53,367 nt of DNA from Opitutales bacterium (GCA_029251885.1 JAQXCL010000147.1:1-53367), one strand, 5' to 3'; shown: positions 1-10,431, counted from the first letter of the stretch. Numbers and translations: made by a program. Notes: generated by a model not told the origin, from the letters alone.

Positions 1-495
1 GTTGCCCAGGGGTTCATCAAATAAATGAATTTTTGGATCGCGGACAAGAAGGCGTCCAAGTGCAACCCGTTGGCGTTGTCCGCCACTTAATTGATTAGGT
101 TTACGCCTGAGGAATTCCAAGATTTCCAACTTTTGGGCGATCCCTTCTACTTTTTTCCGAATTTCAGGAGCTGATTCCCGACGTACCTTCAGACCGTATG
201 CCATATTTTCAAAGACAGAGAGGTGGGGAAAGAGAGCATAGTTTTGAAAGACCATGCCAAGGTTCCGCTCCTGAGGTGCGAGTTGGACGGAATCTTTTCC
301 AAATATATCAATCGATCCATGTGTCTGATTTTCCAATCCGGCAACTAAGCGAAGCAATGTACTTTTTCCACAACCAGACGGACCAACCACCACAAGGAAT
401 TCGCCCTCGGCAACCGTGAGGTCGATCGATTTTAGGGCTTGAACATCCGGGGGGAAGGTCTTGCTAACCTGCTTAAATGAAATCGCACTGCTCAT
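1..495 (-). CDS. ABC transporter ATP-binding protein (MalK/PotA-like), truncated at left edge
   Basis: Reverse strand reads [57 protein letters not shown]...[14 protein letters not shown]...[30 protein letters not shown]: Walker A, Q-loop, signature and Walker B. Confidence 0.9.
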   Translation of the reverse strand, partial: MSSAISFKQVSKTFPPDVQALKSIDLTVAEGEFLVVVGPSGCGKSTLLRLVAGLENQTHGSIDIFGKDSVQLAPQERNLGMVFQNYALFPHLSVFENMAYGLKVRRESAPEIRKKVEGIAQKLEILEFLRRKPNQLSGGQRQRVALGRLLVRDPKIHLFDEPLGN

Positions 496-581
496 TAAAA
501 TATACCCACTCTAAGCATGGATGGCTTAGGGTAAAGCTTTGTCGCTTGAGCATAGAGGTCTGGAAACATAGGATATGTTTC

Positions 582-1316
582 GTGAAGCGTTCACATATTT
601 GCAGGCATACACTTGGAGGATTACTCCTCTGGTTCCTTGGTGCTGGCTTCACTGCCTGTCAGACGGAAGCTCCTCAGGTTAAAAGGATTACCAAGACGAT
701 GGAAAAGGAATCCCTTGCACGGATGGATGGATTGGTCCGCGAGTGTCTGGTATGTCATGGTGTGGAAGAGGCCCAACGCGGGCCCATTCTGGACGGAATG
801 GAATATGGGTATATCTATGACCAGTTGCAAAAATTCCGTTCAGGCATACGCGGACAAAATCCCGATAATCGCTCTGAGCACTTAATGGGCATAGGAATTA
901 AGAAAGTAAAGAATGACTTGGAATCTGCTTATTTGGCCGATTGGTTTGCACGGCAGGAACCAAAGCCGGCGGTTCGTACGGTGTTGGGAGACTTGGATCG
1001 TGGGAAACTTTTTTACGAGGCACGTTGTGTATCATGCCATGGTGAAAAGGCGGAAGGAAACCGTTTGCTTGCCGGGCCCGCCCTTAATCGTCTGGAAGGT
1101 TGGTACTTTCTCGAACAGATGCGCAAGTTCCGTGCAGGCGACCGGGGGTACCACCCCTTGGATGAGTCCGGAAGGGTAATGGCGGCTGCATCCAAAGGGA
1201 TAACAGATAGCAGTTTGCGTGACCTGGTTGCCTATGTTGTGGATGCATACGGCCCAGCTGATGCTCCTTCGATGCGTGACCGCATGATTCCCAAGAAATC
1301 AGAGAAGGCTTTTTAA
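582..1316 (+). CDS. di-heme cytochrome c (c4/c553-like), probable lipoprotein; GTG start proposed
   Basis: Two CXXCH motifs (CLVCHG, CVSCHG). The ORF opens at 477, but an in-frame GTG at 582 gives a lipoprotein-type signal (LGGLLLWFLGAGFTAC) and avoids overlap with the divergent ABC gene. Confidence 0.75.
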   Translation: MKRSHICRHTLGGLLLWFLGAGFTACQTEAPQVKRITKTMEKESLARMDGLVRECLVCHGVEEAQRGPILDGMEYGYIYDQLQKFRSGIRGQNPDNRSEHLMGIGIKKVKNDLESAYLADWFARQEPKPAVRTVLGDLDRGKLFYEARCVSCHGEKAEGNRLLAGPALNRLEGWYFLEQMRKFRAGDRGYHPLDESGRVMAAASKGITDSSLRDLVAYVVDAYGPADAPSMRDRMIPKKSEKAF

Positions 1317-1981
1317 GCCCCGTACTGGGCGTGCAGGGACCCCAGTCGCTCAGGAGTGCCCACATCGTCCCATTCTCCTCGATGTAGCCGTCCACCTACA
1401 AGGTTGCTGGATATTGCTTGTTTGAGGCGCGGAACAATGGAGAATTTTTCAACCGTTGCACCGTCAAGAATGCTCGGATGGTAGAGAGCGATACCGGCAT
1501 AGAGGTATTCTGGAGACTGATGTTCAATTACACGGTCTTGGGAAAGAGAGAAATCCCCCCGTTCCCGCCAGTCAGGTTTGGGCACGAGGTAGAGCAGAGC
1601 CTGATCATCTAGGGGTAATGCATGAGGAATCGTGGAAAAATCCAGGTCGCACCAGACATCGCCATTAACCACCAAAAAGGTTTCGTTTCCTAACAAGGGC
1701 AGGGCCTTGGCCAATCCGCCCCCGGTTTCAAGGGGCTCCGGGCCTTCATCTGAATAAGAGATCGAAAGTCCCCAAGTTGAGCCGTTGCCCAAGGCTTCAG
1801 GAATTTTAGAGCCTAAGTGTCCCAGATTGATCACCACTTCGCTTAATCCCGCTGCGGCCAATTTCTCGAGGTGATGGACGATTAATGGCTTTCCACCTAC
1901 GGGCACAAGTGGTTTGGGTGTATGGTCAGTCAGGGGGCGTAGGCGATTGCCATAGCCTGCAGCTAATACTATTGCCTTCAT
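1313..1981 (-). CDS. murU: nucleotidyltransferase, MurNAc-1-phosphate uridylyltransferase-like
   Basis: MKAIVLAAGYGNRLRPLTDHTPKPLVPVGGKPLIVHHLEKL... NTP_transferase motif; directly downstream of an AmgK-like kinase. Confidence 0.75.
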   Translation of the reverse strand: MKAIVLAAGYGNRLRPLTDHTPKPLVPVGGKPLIVHHLEKLAAAGLSEVVINLGHLGSKIPEALGNGSTWGLSISYSDEGPEPLETGGGLAKALPLLGNETFLVVNGDVWCDLDFSTIPHALPLDDQALLYLVPKPDWRERGDFSLSQDRVIEHQSPEYLYAGIALYHPSILDGATVEKFSIVPRLKQAISSNLVGGRLHRGEWDDVGTPERLGSLHAQYGA

Positions 1982-1987
1982 CGGTTT

Positions 1988-2974
1988 TTAGGAGTCGGGA
2001 GAAAGTAAGGATGCCTGTTCCACCAGGGATTGGAGGTCGCAAAGCTCCGGGTATTTCTTGAGGACCTGTTTTACATAGCCAAGTACACGGGGAACATCCG
2101 CTAAATATTCGGGTTTTCCATCGCGGATTTTTAGGCGATGAAAAATACCCACGCACTTTAGGTGCCTCTGTAAACCTGACCAATCAAACCATCTGTTTAT
2201 GGTACTCTCATCGATTTCCGGTCCAATCAAACCACACTGAACAAGTTGAGTACGGAAACTTCTGATCTGCCGGACTATCCAGTCCTCGGAGTTATCAACA
2301 TAGCAATCGCGCAGTAAGGATACCAAGTCGTAAGTAATTGGTCCAAGCATAGCTCCTTGAAAATCAATAATTCCAGGAGTTCCGTCATCGGTGACTAATA
2401 AATTACGGCAATGGAAATCCCGGTGCATGAAGGTTTGTGGAATGGCATTGACTCCATCAATCAGTGGCTTGGTATATTTTTCGAATTCCTGACTGGATAC
2501 ATCAGGCAGGCACCATTCCCTAAAGATTTCAAGTTCCTTTGTTTGCCAGGCACGATCAAAAACAGGGAGTTGAGTAGCCCATTTGCCCAAGCCTTTTTGG
2601 AATTTGATAATTTCTTCAATGGCAAGCTCATAGAGATCATTCCTACGCTCACTTGCCAGGGCTTCCTGATAGTGTAAATCTCCGAAATCTGAAAGGATAA
2701 GAAATCCCTTTTCCAAGTCCTGAAAATAAACTTGGGGAACCTGGATTCCTGAATTCTTTAGCTTTTTGGCAAGTTGGACGAAGGGAGCACAGGGTTCCAA
2801 TTCTGGTGGGGCATCCATTACCACCCGTGAGCCATCTGGAGTACGTATACGAAAATAACGACGAAAACTGGCATCTGCCGAGGCGAGTTCCAAATCGCAA
2901 CCACCATAAGGGGTGGATTGATTTATCCATTCACCAAGAAATTCCCTGCGTTCGTCCACCACCATAGCTTCCAC
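1988..2974 (-). CDS. amgK: aminoglycoside phosphotransferase-family sugar kinase, AmgK-like
   Basis: APT-fold motifs FMHRDFHCRNLLV and GIIDFQGAMLGPITYDLVSLLRDCY; 6-bp gap to the MurU-like gene. Confidence 0.75.
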   Translation of the reverse strand: MEAMVVDERREFLGEWINQSTPYGGCDLELASADASFRRYFRIRTPDGSRVVMDAPPELEPCAPFVQLAKKLKNSGIQVPQVYFQDLEKGFLILSDFGDLHYQEALASERRNDLYELAIEEIIKFQKGLGKWATQLPVFDRAWQTKELEIFREWCLPDVSSQEFEKYTKPLIDGVNAIPQTFMHRDFHCRNLLVTDDGTPGIIDFQGAMLGPITYDLVSLLRDCYVDNSEDWIVRQIRSFRTQLVQCGLIGPEIDESTINRWFDWSGLQRHLKCVGIFHRLKIRDGKPEYLADVPRVLGYVKQVLKKYPELCDLQSLVEQASLLSPDS

Positions 2975-3088
2975 AAGTTTGTTTCTCTCTAATTTTTAGG
3001 TTCCGTCAAAGAAAAAAAAGCGGGTCAGTCCGACTCCCTTTATTGATCGGATAACAGAAGCAAAAAATATCGTAGGTCTAATATGTAT

Positions 3089-4090
3089 TCAGGCACCAAG
3101 TCGATGGTCTGCTTTGAGGTATTTAACGACATAATCGTGTACCGCTTCCTCTAGTGAGAACAATTCATTGCCATAGCCTACCTCACGAAGCTTTTCAATT
3201 TTAGCCTCAGTGAAATATTGGTACTTATCACGGAGGATTTCTGGCATGTCGACAAAACGAATGTTCGGTTCCATACCTAGGGCGGAAAAGATTGCCCGTC
3301 CCAGATCGAGCCAGGTTCGTGCTTTTCCACTTCCGAGGTTAAATAGTCCGTTAGCATCATGGTTTTCTCCCAACCACAAAGACATCAATACGGCATCCTT
3401 GACATAGAGAAAATCACGCATTTGCTCGCCATCCCGGTATTCTCGATGATGGCTCTTAAACAGAGTCATCTCTTCGGTGCTCGCAATTTGTTCGTGGGCT
3501 TTACTGACTACGGAGCGCATTCCTCCCTTGTGCTCTTCATTTGGCCCATAGACATTGAAATATTTGAGGCCCACGATTTGATCGAGCCAGCCATTCTCCT
3601 GTGCAAGTAGATCAAATTTGTGCTTCGACCAACCATACAAGTTTAAAGGGGTGAACTTTTTCAAATCCACATCCTGATCGTCCATGCCCAGGGAACCATC
3701 TCCATAAGTCGATGCCGAGGAGGCGTAAACAAAACGAACACTATTTCTGAGTGACCATTCACAAAGCTCGCTGGTGTAGCCGAGGTTATTGTCGTTTAAA
3801 TATGCCTCGTTGGTCTCGGTGGTGCTTGAGCAGGCCCCGAGGTGAAAAATAGTTGAGATATCGGAGAGTTCTCCGCTGTTACCCGCAATCATTTTACGAA
3901 AATCTTCTGGAGTGATCCGGCGGGAATAGGAAAGATCCTTGAGGTTGCGTTCTTTCAAATTGTTCGGTTCTGCCCAGTCGACCAACCATAGATTTTCTAT
4001 GTTTCGATTATTTAATCCCCAAATAATTGCACTACCGATAAGACCGGCACCCCCGGTGACCACGATGGTGCCACGGGCAAGGTTACTCAT
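3089..4090 (-). CDS. hldD: ADP-L-glycero-D-manno-heptose 6-epimerase
   Basis: MSNLARGTIVVTGGAGLIGSAII..., YGWSKHKFD, KYFNVYGPNEEHKGGMRSVV; start at internal Met (4090) overlapping the proC stop. Confidence 0.85.
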   Translation of the reverse strand: MSNLARGTIVVTGGAGLIGSAIIWGLNNRNIENLWLVDWAEPNNLKERNLKDLSYSRRITPEDFRKMIAGNSGELSDISTIFHLGACSSTTETNEAYLNDNNLGYTSELCEWSLRNSVRFVYASSASTYGDGSLGMDDQDVDLKKFTPLNLYGWSKHKFDLLAQENGWLDQIVGLKYFNVYGPNEEHKGGMRSVVSKAHEQIASTEEMTLFKSHHREYRDGEQMRDFLYVKDAVLMSLWLGENHDANGLFNLGSGKARTWLDLGRAIFSALGMEPNIRFVDMPEILRDKYQYFTEAKIEKLREVGYGNELFSLEEAVHDYVVKYLKADHRLGA

Positions 4091-4895
4091 GAGAAAGTTC
4101 CACCGAGCGTGCCCGGGCAGCTTCCACGGCATGACGAACAATAGTTCTTAATTCGTCAGCTGAAAAACTTTCCAATGCTGCCTGGGTAGTTCCATTGGGA
4201 GAAGTTACCTGGTCGCGCAATTCCTTGGGCCCTAATTCGGAAGATTCCATGAGCCTGGCAGCTCCCGTAACCGTGCTCAGGGCAAGTTCTTTGGCAAGCT
4301 TTCCGGATAGTCCAATTGCTCTGGCCGCCTCTTCCAAGGCACAGGTAAATTCAAAAACATATGCCGGGCCGCTCCCACTTATGGCAGTAACTCGGTCTAA
4401 GTCCGCCTCTTCGCCGAGTTCGTACGCTTTTCCAAGAGATGACAGAATTTGTTCAATCATTTTTTGGTCGGCTAGAGATGGAGACTGTGCAAACAAATAA
4501 CCAGTTACCCCGTGCCCAATTTGCCCGGGAGTGTTAGGCATTGAACGGACTACATTTCGCGACTGCGGGAAAGCCTTGGAAAGTTTGGCAATGGGAATAC
4601 CTGCCATAATTGAAAGAATCAGGCAGCCAGCACTTTTTTCTGAAACGGAGGGGGGAAGTTCGTTAATTTGTTGAGGCTTGCAACCGAGAATAAGTACGGA
4701 GGGTGAACCTGCTAACATTTCCTCGACTGAGTCAAATCGGGAAATCCCAGTGTCATTGGAGAGTTTTTCTGAAGTTCCATCATTTGCCGAACAGCAGGAA
4801 ATTTGCTTGGGGGCAAAAGAATTGGTACGCAATAAACTATGCACGATGGCGGATACCATCTTGCCGGCTCCAATGAAGCCAAGAGACTGACTCAC
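4083..4895 (-). CDS. proC: pyrroline-5-carboxylate reductase
   Basis: VSQSLGFIGAGKMVSAIVHSL...RSMPNTPGQIGHGVTGY...AISGSGPAYVFEF...DQVTSPNGTTQAAL; GTG start overlapping the upstream stop. Confidence 0.9.
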   Translation of the reverse strand: MSQSLGFIGAGKMVSAIVHSLLRTNSFAPKQISCCSANDGTSEKLSNDTGISRFDSVEEMLAGSPSVLILGCKPQQINELPPSVSEKSAGCLILSIMAGIPIAKLSKAFPQSRNVVRSMPNTPGQIGHGVTGYLFAQSPSLADQKMIEQILSSLGKAYELGEEADLDRVTAISGSGPAYVFEFTCALEEAARAIGLSGKLAKELALSTVTGAARLMESSELGPKELRDQVTSPNGTTQAALESFSADELRTIVRHAVEAARARSVELSHE

Positions 4896-5527
4896 TCCGA
4901 CTCCTCCTTTTTGCTGGTTTCTTGAATGGTGATCGTCCCACCAATCATGTCGTGCAGGCAACGCCGTTGTCGGTTGAGGTAGCAAAAAAGGAAATTCATT
5001 AGTCCGGGAAGAAGGAATGGGGTAATTAGAATGAGTGAACTTAATCCTTTGCCTGCGGCCCGAAAGAATTGCCTGAAAGGAGAAGGTGGGAGATCAGTTC
5101 CATCCATTCTTACCGTGCGCAAGCCAAAGGTTGCTTTGCCCAGGCTTTTTCCAAAAAAGAAGCGCTCTCCGATGAAAAAATATAAGATGGGCAAAAAGCA
5201 GGCCCATACAACCATGGCCATGAGCATCTCATAGGTTTCAGGAGAAAGTCTGGATTGATCAATGAATTGAGACATTTCTTCTGAATTCATCTGATTTTCC
5301 TGGGCAAGTAGAGTGGCTTGTTGGAGCAAGCTTTTAAATTCATCCTGAGTATTGTTGCCCCAGAAATTGGGCAGAAAATGAGCCATTAATTGAAGAAGCA
5401 AGATGATCAAAATAAAATCCATCGCAAAAGCGATTATTCGTTTGAGCAAAGGAGCTGGCTCGAGGCTGGCGGATGGGATTTTCTCTTGTTCCTCGTCATC
5501 GAGGGTACGGGTGGGGGATTCGTTCAT
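4892..5527 (-). CDS. RDD family membrane protein
   Basis: APLLKRIIAFAMDFILIILLLQL plus ...FGKSLGKATFGLRTVRMDG..., multiple hydrophobic segments. Confidence 0.75.
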   Translation of the reverse strand: MNESPTRTLDDEEQEKIPSASLEPAPLLKRIIAFAMDFILIILLLQLMAHFLPNFWGNNTQDEFKSLLQQATLLAQENQMNSEEMSQFIDQSRLSPETYEMLMAMVVWACFLPILYFFIGERFFFGKSLGKATFGLRTVRMDGTDLPPSPFRQFFRAAGKGLSSLILITPFLLPGLMNFLFCYLNRQRRCLHDMIGGTITIQETSKKEESE

Positions 5528-6405
5528 TAAGGCTGCTTCAAGCTTTGTTCAAAGGCTTGGACCGTGTTAGCCATGAGCATGGCGACGGTCATCGGGCCAA
5601 CCCCTCCGGGTACCGGTGTGATATGAGAGGTTTTTGGGGCCACTTGTTCAAAATCAACATCACCCACCAACCGGTAACCGGATTTACGGGAGCTATCAGC
5701 CACTCGATTGATTCCCACATCAATTACGGCACATCCAGGCTTGATCATATCTGCAGTTACAAAGTAAGGCTTTCCTATAGCAGCGATGAGTATATCCGCC
5801 TCCCGGGTAAGGGCTGGCAGGTTGTGTGTCCTGGAATGGCAAAAAGTGACCGTTGCATTGCCAGGTATCGAACGGTTAAGCAGCAACATTCCAATAGGTT
5901 TTCCCACAATTAAACTGCGGCCCAATACGACCACCCGTTTACCTGCTGTTTCAATGCCTGTACGCTTAATCAGTTCAATAATTCCAGCGGGTGTACAGGA
6001 TCGGAAAGCATCGGATTGTTCCTGGCAAAGTTTTCCCAAGTTTACTGCATTAAATCCATCCACATCCTTGGCGGGTGATACCCGGTTGAATATTTGAACA
6101 TCATTAATATGAGGGGGTAGGGGTGCTTGCACCAAGATGCCGTGTACAGAGATATCCCCGTTTAAACGATCAATTTCCTCAAGCAATTGACTTTCAGATA
6201 TGGTAGAGGGAAATACGAGTAACCGGGCATCGATACCTAAGGAAGCTGCCGTTTTCTCCTTTTTCCTAACATAAGAGATGGACGCAGGATCATCACCTAC
6301 ACGCACAAAGGTAACGCTGGGCTTCCCACATTCAAAGGCAGAAACTTTGCCTCTTAACTCATCCAATACTTCCTTGGCAATTTGGTTGCCGTCGATCAAT
6401 TCCAT
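5527..6405 (-). CDS. folD: bifunctional methylenetetrahydrofolate dehydrogenase/cyclohydrolase
   Basis: VGDDPASISYVRKKEKTA, GILVQAPLPPHI, VLGRSLIVGKPIGMLLL, TPVPGGVGPMTVAMLMANT. Confidence 0.95.
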   Translation of the reverse strand: MELIDGNQIAKEVLDELRGKVSAFECGKPSVTFVRVGDDPASISYVRKKEKTAASLGIDARLLVFPSTISESQLLEEIDRLNGDISVHGILVQAPLPPHINDVQIFNRVSPAKDVDGFNAVNLGKLCQEQSDAFRSCTPAGIIELIKRTGIETAGKRVVVLGRSLIVGKPIGMLLLNRSIPGNATVTFCHSRTHNLPALTREADILIAAIGKPYFVTADMIKPGCAVIDVGINRVADSSRKSGYRLVGDVDFEQVAPKTSHITPVPGGVGPMTVAMLMANTVQAFEQSLKQP

Positions 6406-6440
6406 GACCCGGTAAAATTAGTGAAAGGTAAAGGGTTGGA

Positions 6441-7051
6441 TCAATTCGAAAGACGCAGCACTCGTGCCCGTATGACCAATTTGTCGGACCCTGCCTTAAT
6501 CGGTTCGAGCATGCCGAGCACATTGATCTGCTGGTCAGTAAATTGCTGGGGGTCGACGGCTTTTAATTGATCAATATCAATAAATGCGAGTCTTTTACCC
6601 TTTGAGTTTTCCAACTGGTAAGGAAAGTCGTAAGCGAAACCGAGTTTGCGGGGTTTAAAAACAAGAGTGCCTTCAAAATTTCGAACAATCCGTGTAGCTG
6701 GCTTGTTTTTGGGAGGATCTAAGGGAAGGGTGCTTGGGGCGGGCTTTACTTGCTCGGTCTCTAAGGGATCAAGTTCGTCAATTCTCGAGCTTCCAGAATC
6801 ATTTGAATTGCTTGATGATTCAGTTTGTTGCACGGGTTCATTCGAGATGTCAACGGATGCTTGAATAGGTTTTGCATTCCACCTTTCTCTTCCTACTACC
6901 ACGGGTTCAATCTCAGGCGCACCCGCATTGAATGCCTGACCTAGGCTGGGGGAACCCCCTTGGGCGGGTTGTCCAAATAAAGAAGAAAAAGAAATCAGGG
7001 AAACCGCCATTCCCCCGATGATTTTGGTGATGTATAAATTAAAAATTCCCA
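6441..7051 (-). CDS. hypothetical exported protein
   Basis: Open frame with signal-like N-terminus MGIFNLYITKIIGGMAVSLISFSSLFGQ when started at internal Met (7051). Confidence 0.55.
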
Positions 7052-7062
7052 TGGTTATGAAT

Positions 7063-7839
7063 TTAGGAAATTTGCTTGGGAAAGAGCAAATCAATTTCTG
7101 AATCTTTTAAATCTCTGTAGGTTCCAAGGGGTAACTTGCCCAACCTCAAGCCTCCGATGCTGGTGCGCCGTAATTTTTTTACTTTGTAGCGATAACGGCC
7201 CATACACCTTCTGATTTCGCGTTTCTTGCCGTGCCCCATTGTAATCTCTAGCTTGGTTGAGCCTACTGGGTTTCCTGCCTTGGCACGGATTTCGTCAAGC
7301 TGTAAAAAATCTCCATCATCCTCAAATCCTGCAAGCATGGCTTGAAAGGCATCCTTTTCGAGAGGCTGGTTAATTTCTACTTTGTATTTCTTTTGGACTT
7401 TTTGGGATGGGTGGGTAAGCCGATGAGCCAGTTTACCATCATTGGTTAAGATAACCAGTCCTTCGCTCTCTAAATCCAGGCGTCCCGCACAAAACAAGCG
7501 GATATTGCGGTGCCGAGTTTCAAGTAATTCAAAAATTAGGCGTTCTGCATGGGGGTCGTCATTCGAGCAGGTAAATCCCTTTGGCTTATTGACCATAAAG
7601 ATGGTTGGCTTGATGAATTTTGCCTGAATTCTTTTCTGACCCACTTTTACAACATCGCGTTCAGGATTTACCCGTTCACCCAGTTTGGCCAACTCTCCAT
7701 TTATGGAAACTTGGCCGTCTTTAATCAATTGTTCTCCCGCCCGTCGCGAGCAGATTCCAGAATCGGCAAGAAACTTTTGAAGCTTGGGAAGAGGAGGTGT
7801 GGTCTTGGAAGATTGGTTTGTATTCTTGGACATGTGCAA
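7063..7839 (-). CDS. RsuA/RluB-family pseudouridine synthase
   Basis: S4-like N-terminus (LQKFLADSGICSRRAGEQLIKDGQVSING), catalytic motif GRLDLESEGLVILTNDG, HGKKREIRRC. Confidence 0.9.
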   Translation of the reverse strand: MHMSKNTNQSSKTTPPLPKLQKFLADSGICSRRAGEQLIKDGQVSINGELAKLGERVNPERDVVKVGQKRIQAKFIKPTIFMVNKPKGFTCSNDDPHAERLIFELLETRHRNIRLFCAGRLDLESEGLVILTNDGKLAHRLTHPSQKVQKKYKVEINQPLEKDAFQAMLAGFEDDGDFLQLDEIRAKAGNPVGSTKLEITMGHGKKREIRRCMGRYRYKVKKLRRTSIGGLRLGKLPLGTYRDLKDSEIDLLFPKQIS

Positions 7840-7920
7840 AACTTGATGTTGCCTAATTACTACGAATCCATCATTTATGGGAAACAGTCAATAACAGGGA
7901 TGGGAACCTGAATATTTTTC

Positions 7921-8670
7921 ATGAACGAAGAAACAGTTAGAATCAAGGTTGCGGTTGTTACCGGTGCAGGTCGCGGAATCGGTCGCGGAATTGCCGAGGC
8001 ATTGGCCCGCGACGGGATGAGAGTCATTTGCGTGAGTAAGTCAGAAGCCTCCTGTGGTGCAGCAGCTGAATCAATCAGAGAATCAGGCGGGCTTGCTGAT
8101 GCACTAGCCGTGGATGTATCTTCAGGCGAGCAAATCCGCCAAGCTAGTGATAAACTGCTTGAGGAACATGGACATGTTGAGGTTTTGGTAAATAACGCAG
8201 GGATTACCCGCGATAATTTGCTCTTTCGTATGGAAGAGGATGACTGGAGTTCAGTAGTTAATACCAATTTGTCCAGCTGTTTCCATTGGATTAAAGCTCT
8301 CGGACGTCCTATGACTCGGAAACGTTGGGGTCGTATTGTCAATGTTGCATCGGTGGTCGGTTTGACCGGTAACGCTGGACAGGCCAACTATTCAGCTGCC
8401 AAGGCAGGTATGGTCGGGTTGACAAAAAGCCTAGCTCGTGAGTTTGCTGCCCGTTCTGTAACTGTAAACGCAATCGCTCCCGGGTTTATTGATACTGATA
8501 TGACTTCTGAATTGGACGAACGCGTGAAGGAAGGTGCTTTAGCTACCATTCCTCTTAAACGATTCGGAAAGGTTTCCGACATTGCCGAAATGGCAGCTTT
8601 TTTATGTTCTGACAAAGCCTCCTACATCACCGGACAAGTTTTTACGGTTGACGGCGGGATGGTGATGTGA
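7921..8670 (+). CDS. fabG: 3-oxoacyl-ACP reductase
   Basis: VAVVTGAGRGIGRGIAEAL, NNAGITRDNL, NYSAAKAG, FTVDGGMVM. Confidence 0.92.
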   Translation: MNEETVRIKVAVVTGAGRGIGRGIAEALARDGMRVICVSKSEASCGAAAESIRESGGLADALAVDVSSGEQIRQASDKLLEEHGHVEVLVNNAGITRDNLLFRMEEDDWSSVVNTNLSSCFHWIKALGRPMTRKRWGRIVNVASVVGLTGNAGQANYSAAKAGMVGLTKSLAREFAARSVTVNAIAPGFIDTDMTSELDERVKEGALATIPLKRFGKVSDIAEMAAFLCSDKASYITGQVFTVDGGMVM

Positions 8671-8711
8671 GGAAAAACTTTCTACTAATAACTAACCAAA
8701 CTTAATTCATT

Positions 8712-8954
8712 ATGTCCGACAAAAGCGCCGATCGCGTAAAGAAAATCATTGTTAGCCAGCTCAACGTCAGCGAAGAGCAAGTTACTCCGGAGGCCAGCTT
8801 TATTGATGACCTTGGAGCCGACTCACTTGACCAAGTCGAATTGGTCATGGCTTTGGAAGAAGAATTTGGTAACGAGATACCTGAGGATGATGCCGAAAAG
8901 CTTCAGACTGTGGGATCAGTTATCGAATATGTTGAGAAAAATCTTTCTTCCTAA
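8712..8954 (+). CDS. acpP: acyl carrier protein
   Basis: [52 protein letters not shown]: canonical DSL phosphopantetheine site. Confidence 0.96.
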   Translation: MSDKSADRVKKIIVSQLNVSEEQVTPEASFIDDLGADSLDQVELVMALEEEFGNEIPEDDAEKLQTVGSVIEYVEKNLSS

Positions 8955-8975
8955 TATTCCTTTAACTTTACAATG

Positions 8976-9012
8976 AAGTTCGGTTATCTCGAGCCGACTT
9001 TTTATATATTTT
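8976..9012 (+). terminator. intergenic terminator/attenuator-like hairpin between acpP and fabF
   Basis: AAGT(T)CGG ttatctcgag CCGACTT followed by TTTATATATTTTTTT. Confidence 0.45.
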
Positions 9013-9019
9013 TTTCCAC

Positions 9020-10261
9020 ATGACCCGTGTAGTTATAACAGGAATGGGGGTAGTTTCCTCCATCGGTAACGATTTAAACAGTTACTGGACCAGCCTGAAG
9101 GCAGGAAAGTCTGGAATCACCACACCAACGAGTTTCGACTGTTCGGATATTGCCAGCAAGGTTGCTTCTGAAATCAAGGATTTTAATCCCGAAGATTTCA
9201 TGGACCCCAAAGAGGTAAGAAGAAATGACCGCTACGCTCAGCTTGCACTTGCCGCAGCGCATGGTGCTCTTAAAGATGCCAACCTAACTCGTGAGGAATT
9301 GGTGCCTAAACGTACTGGCGTACTTGTGGGTTCAGGAATTGGTGGAATGGATACCATCGAGAAACAAATGACGACCTTGATTGAAAGGGGGCCTCGCCGG
9401 GTTTCTCCTTTCATGATACCTTCTTTAATTGCCAACATTGCCGGTGGAATTATTGCGATTGATTTAGGTGCAAAAGGACCCAATTTTTCAGTGGTCAGTG
9501 CTTGTGCATCTGGATCTCACGCGATTGGTGAGGCTTTTGAAATGATTCGGCGTGGTGCTGCTGATGTTATCTTTGCCGGTGGTAGCGAAGCTGCGGTTAC
9601 CCGAATTGGTTTTGCCGGTTTTTCATCGATGAAGGCAATGAGTACCAAATTTAACGATGAGCCAAGCCGTGCATCCCGTCCCTTCGATAAAAACCGTGAT
9701 GGGTTTGTTATGGGTGAAGGTTCTGGTGTTTTGGTTCTTGAAACTTTAGAGAATGCAAAAAAGCGCGGTGCCCGCATCTATGCAGAACTTATTGGTTATG
9801 CAGCAACCTGCGATGCTTTTCATGTAACCACTCCGGATACTTCCAGTGAATCTCTTACGGAATGTATGAATTTGGCCCTTGATCAGGCTAAGTTGGAAAG
9901 GAATTCGGTGAATTATGTGAATGCACACGGCACATCCACACCATACAACGACCGGTCAGAGACCGTGGCTTTAAAGAATGTATACTCCGATTACGCCAAG
10001 AATGGATTGATGGTAAGTTCCACAAAATCCATGACCGGGCATCTACTTGGAGCAGCCGGTGCCATTGAGGCAGCAGCCTGTTGCAAGGCAATCGAGGAGG
10101 GCGTGGTTCCTCCCACCATTAATTACGAAGAACCCGATCCAGACTGTGACTTGGACTATGTACCCAATGAAGCACGCGAAGCGACAGTGAATGTGGCGAT
10201 GAGTAACAATTCTGGCTTTGGAGGGCACAACGCCTCACTTATCTTTCGTAACTTTAATTAA
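9020..10261 (+). CDS. fabF: beta-ketoacyl-ACP synthase II
   Basis: MTRVVITGMGVVSSIGND..., active-site SACASGSHAIGEAF, NAHGTSTPYND, KSMTGHLLGAAGA. Confidence 0.95.
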   Translation: MTRVVITGMGVVSSIGNDLNSYWTSLKAGKSGITTPTSFDCSDIASKVASEIKDFNPEDFMDPKEVRRNDRYAQLALAAAHGALKDANLTREELVPKRTGVLVGSGIGGMDTIEKQMTTLIERGPRRVSPFMIPSLIANIAGGIIAIDLGAKGPNFSVVSACASGSHAIGEAFEMIRRGAADVIFAGGSEAAVTRIGFAGFSSMKAMSTKFNDEPSRASRPFDKNRDGFVMGEGSGVLVLETLENAKKRGARIYAELIGYAATCDAFHVTTPDTSSESLTECMNLALDQAKLERNSVNYVNAHGTSTPYNDRSETVALKNVYSDYAKNGLMVSSTKSMTGHLLGAAGAIEAAACCKAIEEGVVPPTINYEEPDPDCDLDYVPNEAREATVNVAMSNNSGFGGHNASLIFRNFN

Positions 10262-10339
10262 TCTGGTTTTTTTGCCGGTTGATACCGAAATTCGCTTGCT
10301 CCAAACGATAGGTCGGGTATTTTATAACCTTTGGCAATT

Positions 10340-10417
<78 letters not shown>

Positions 10418-10431
10418 CTTTAATTAAGCGG

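Noticed and set aside
198-419. 73-aa plus-strand ORF
   Set aside because: Antisense to the clearly coding ABC ATPase; no recognisable protein features.
477-581. Upstream extension of the cytochrome ORF from ATG 477
   Set aside because: Overlaps the divergent ABC start; the GTG at 582 yields a proper lipoprotein signal.
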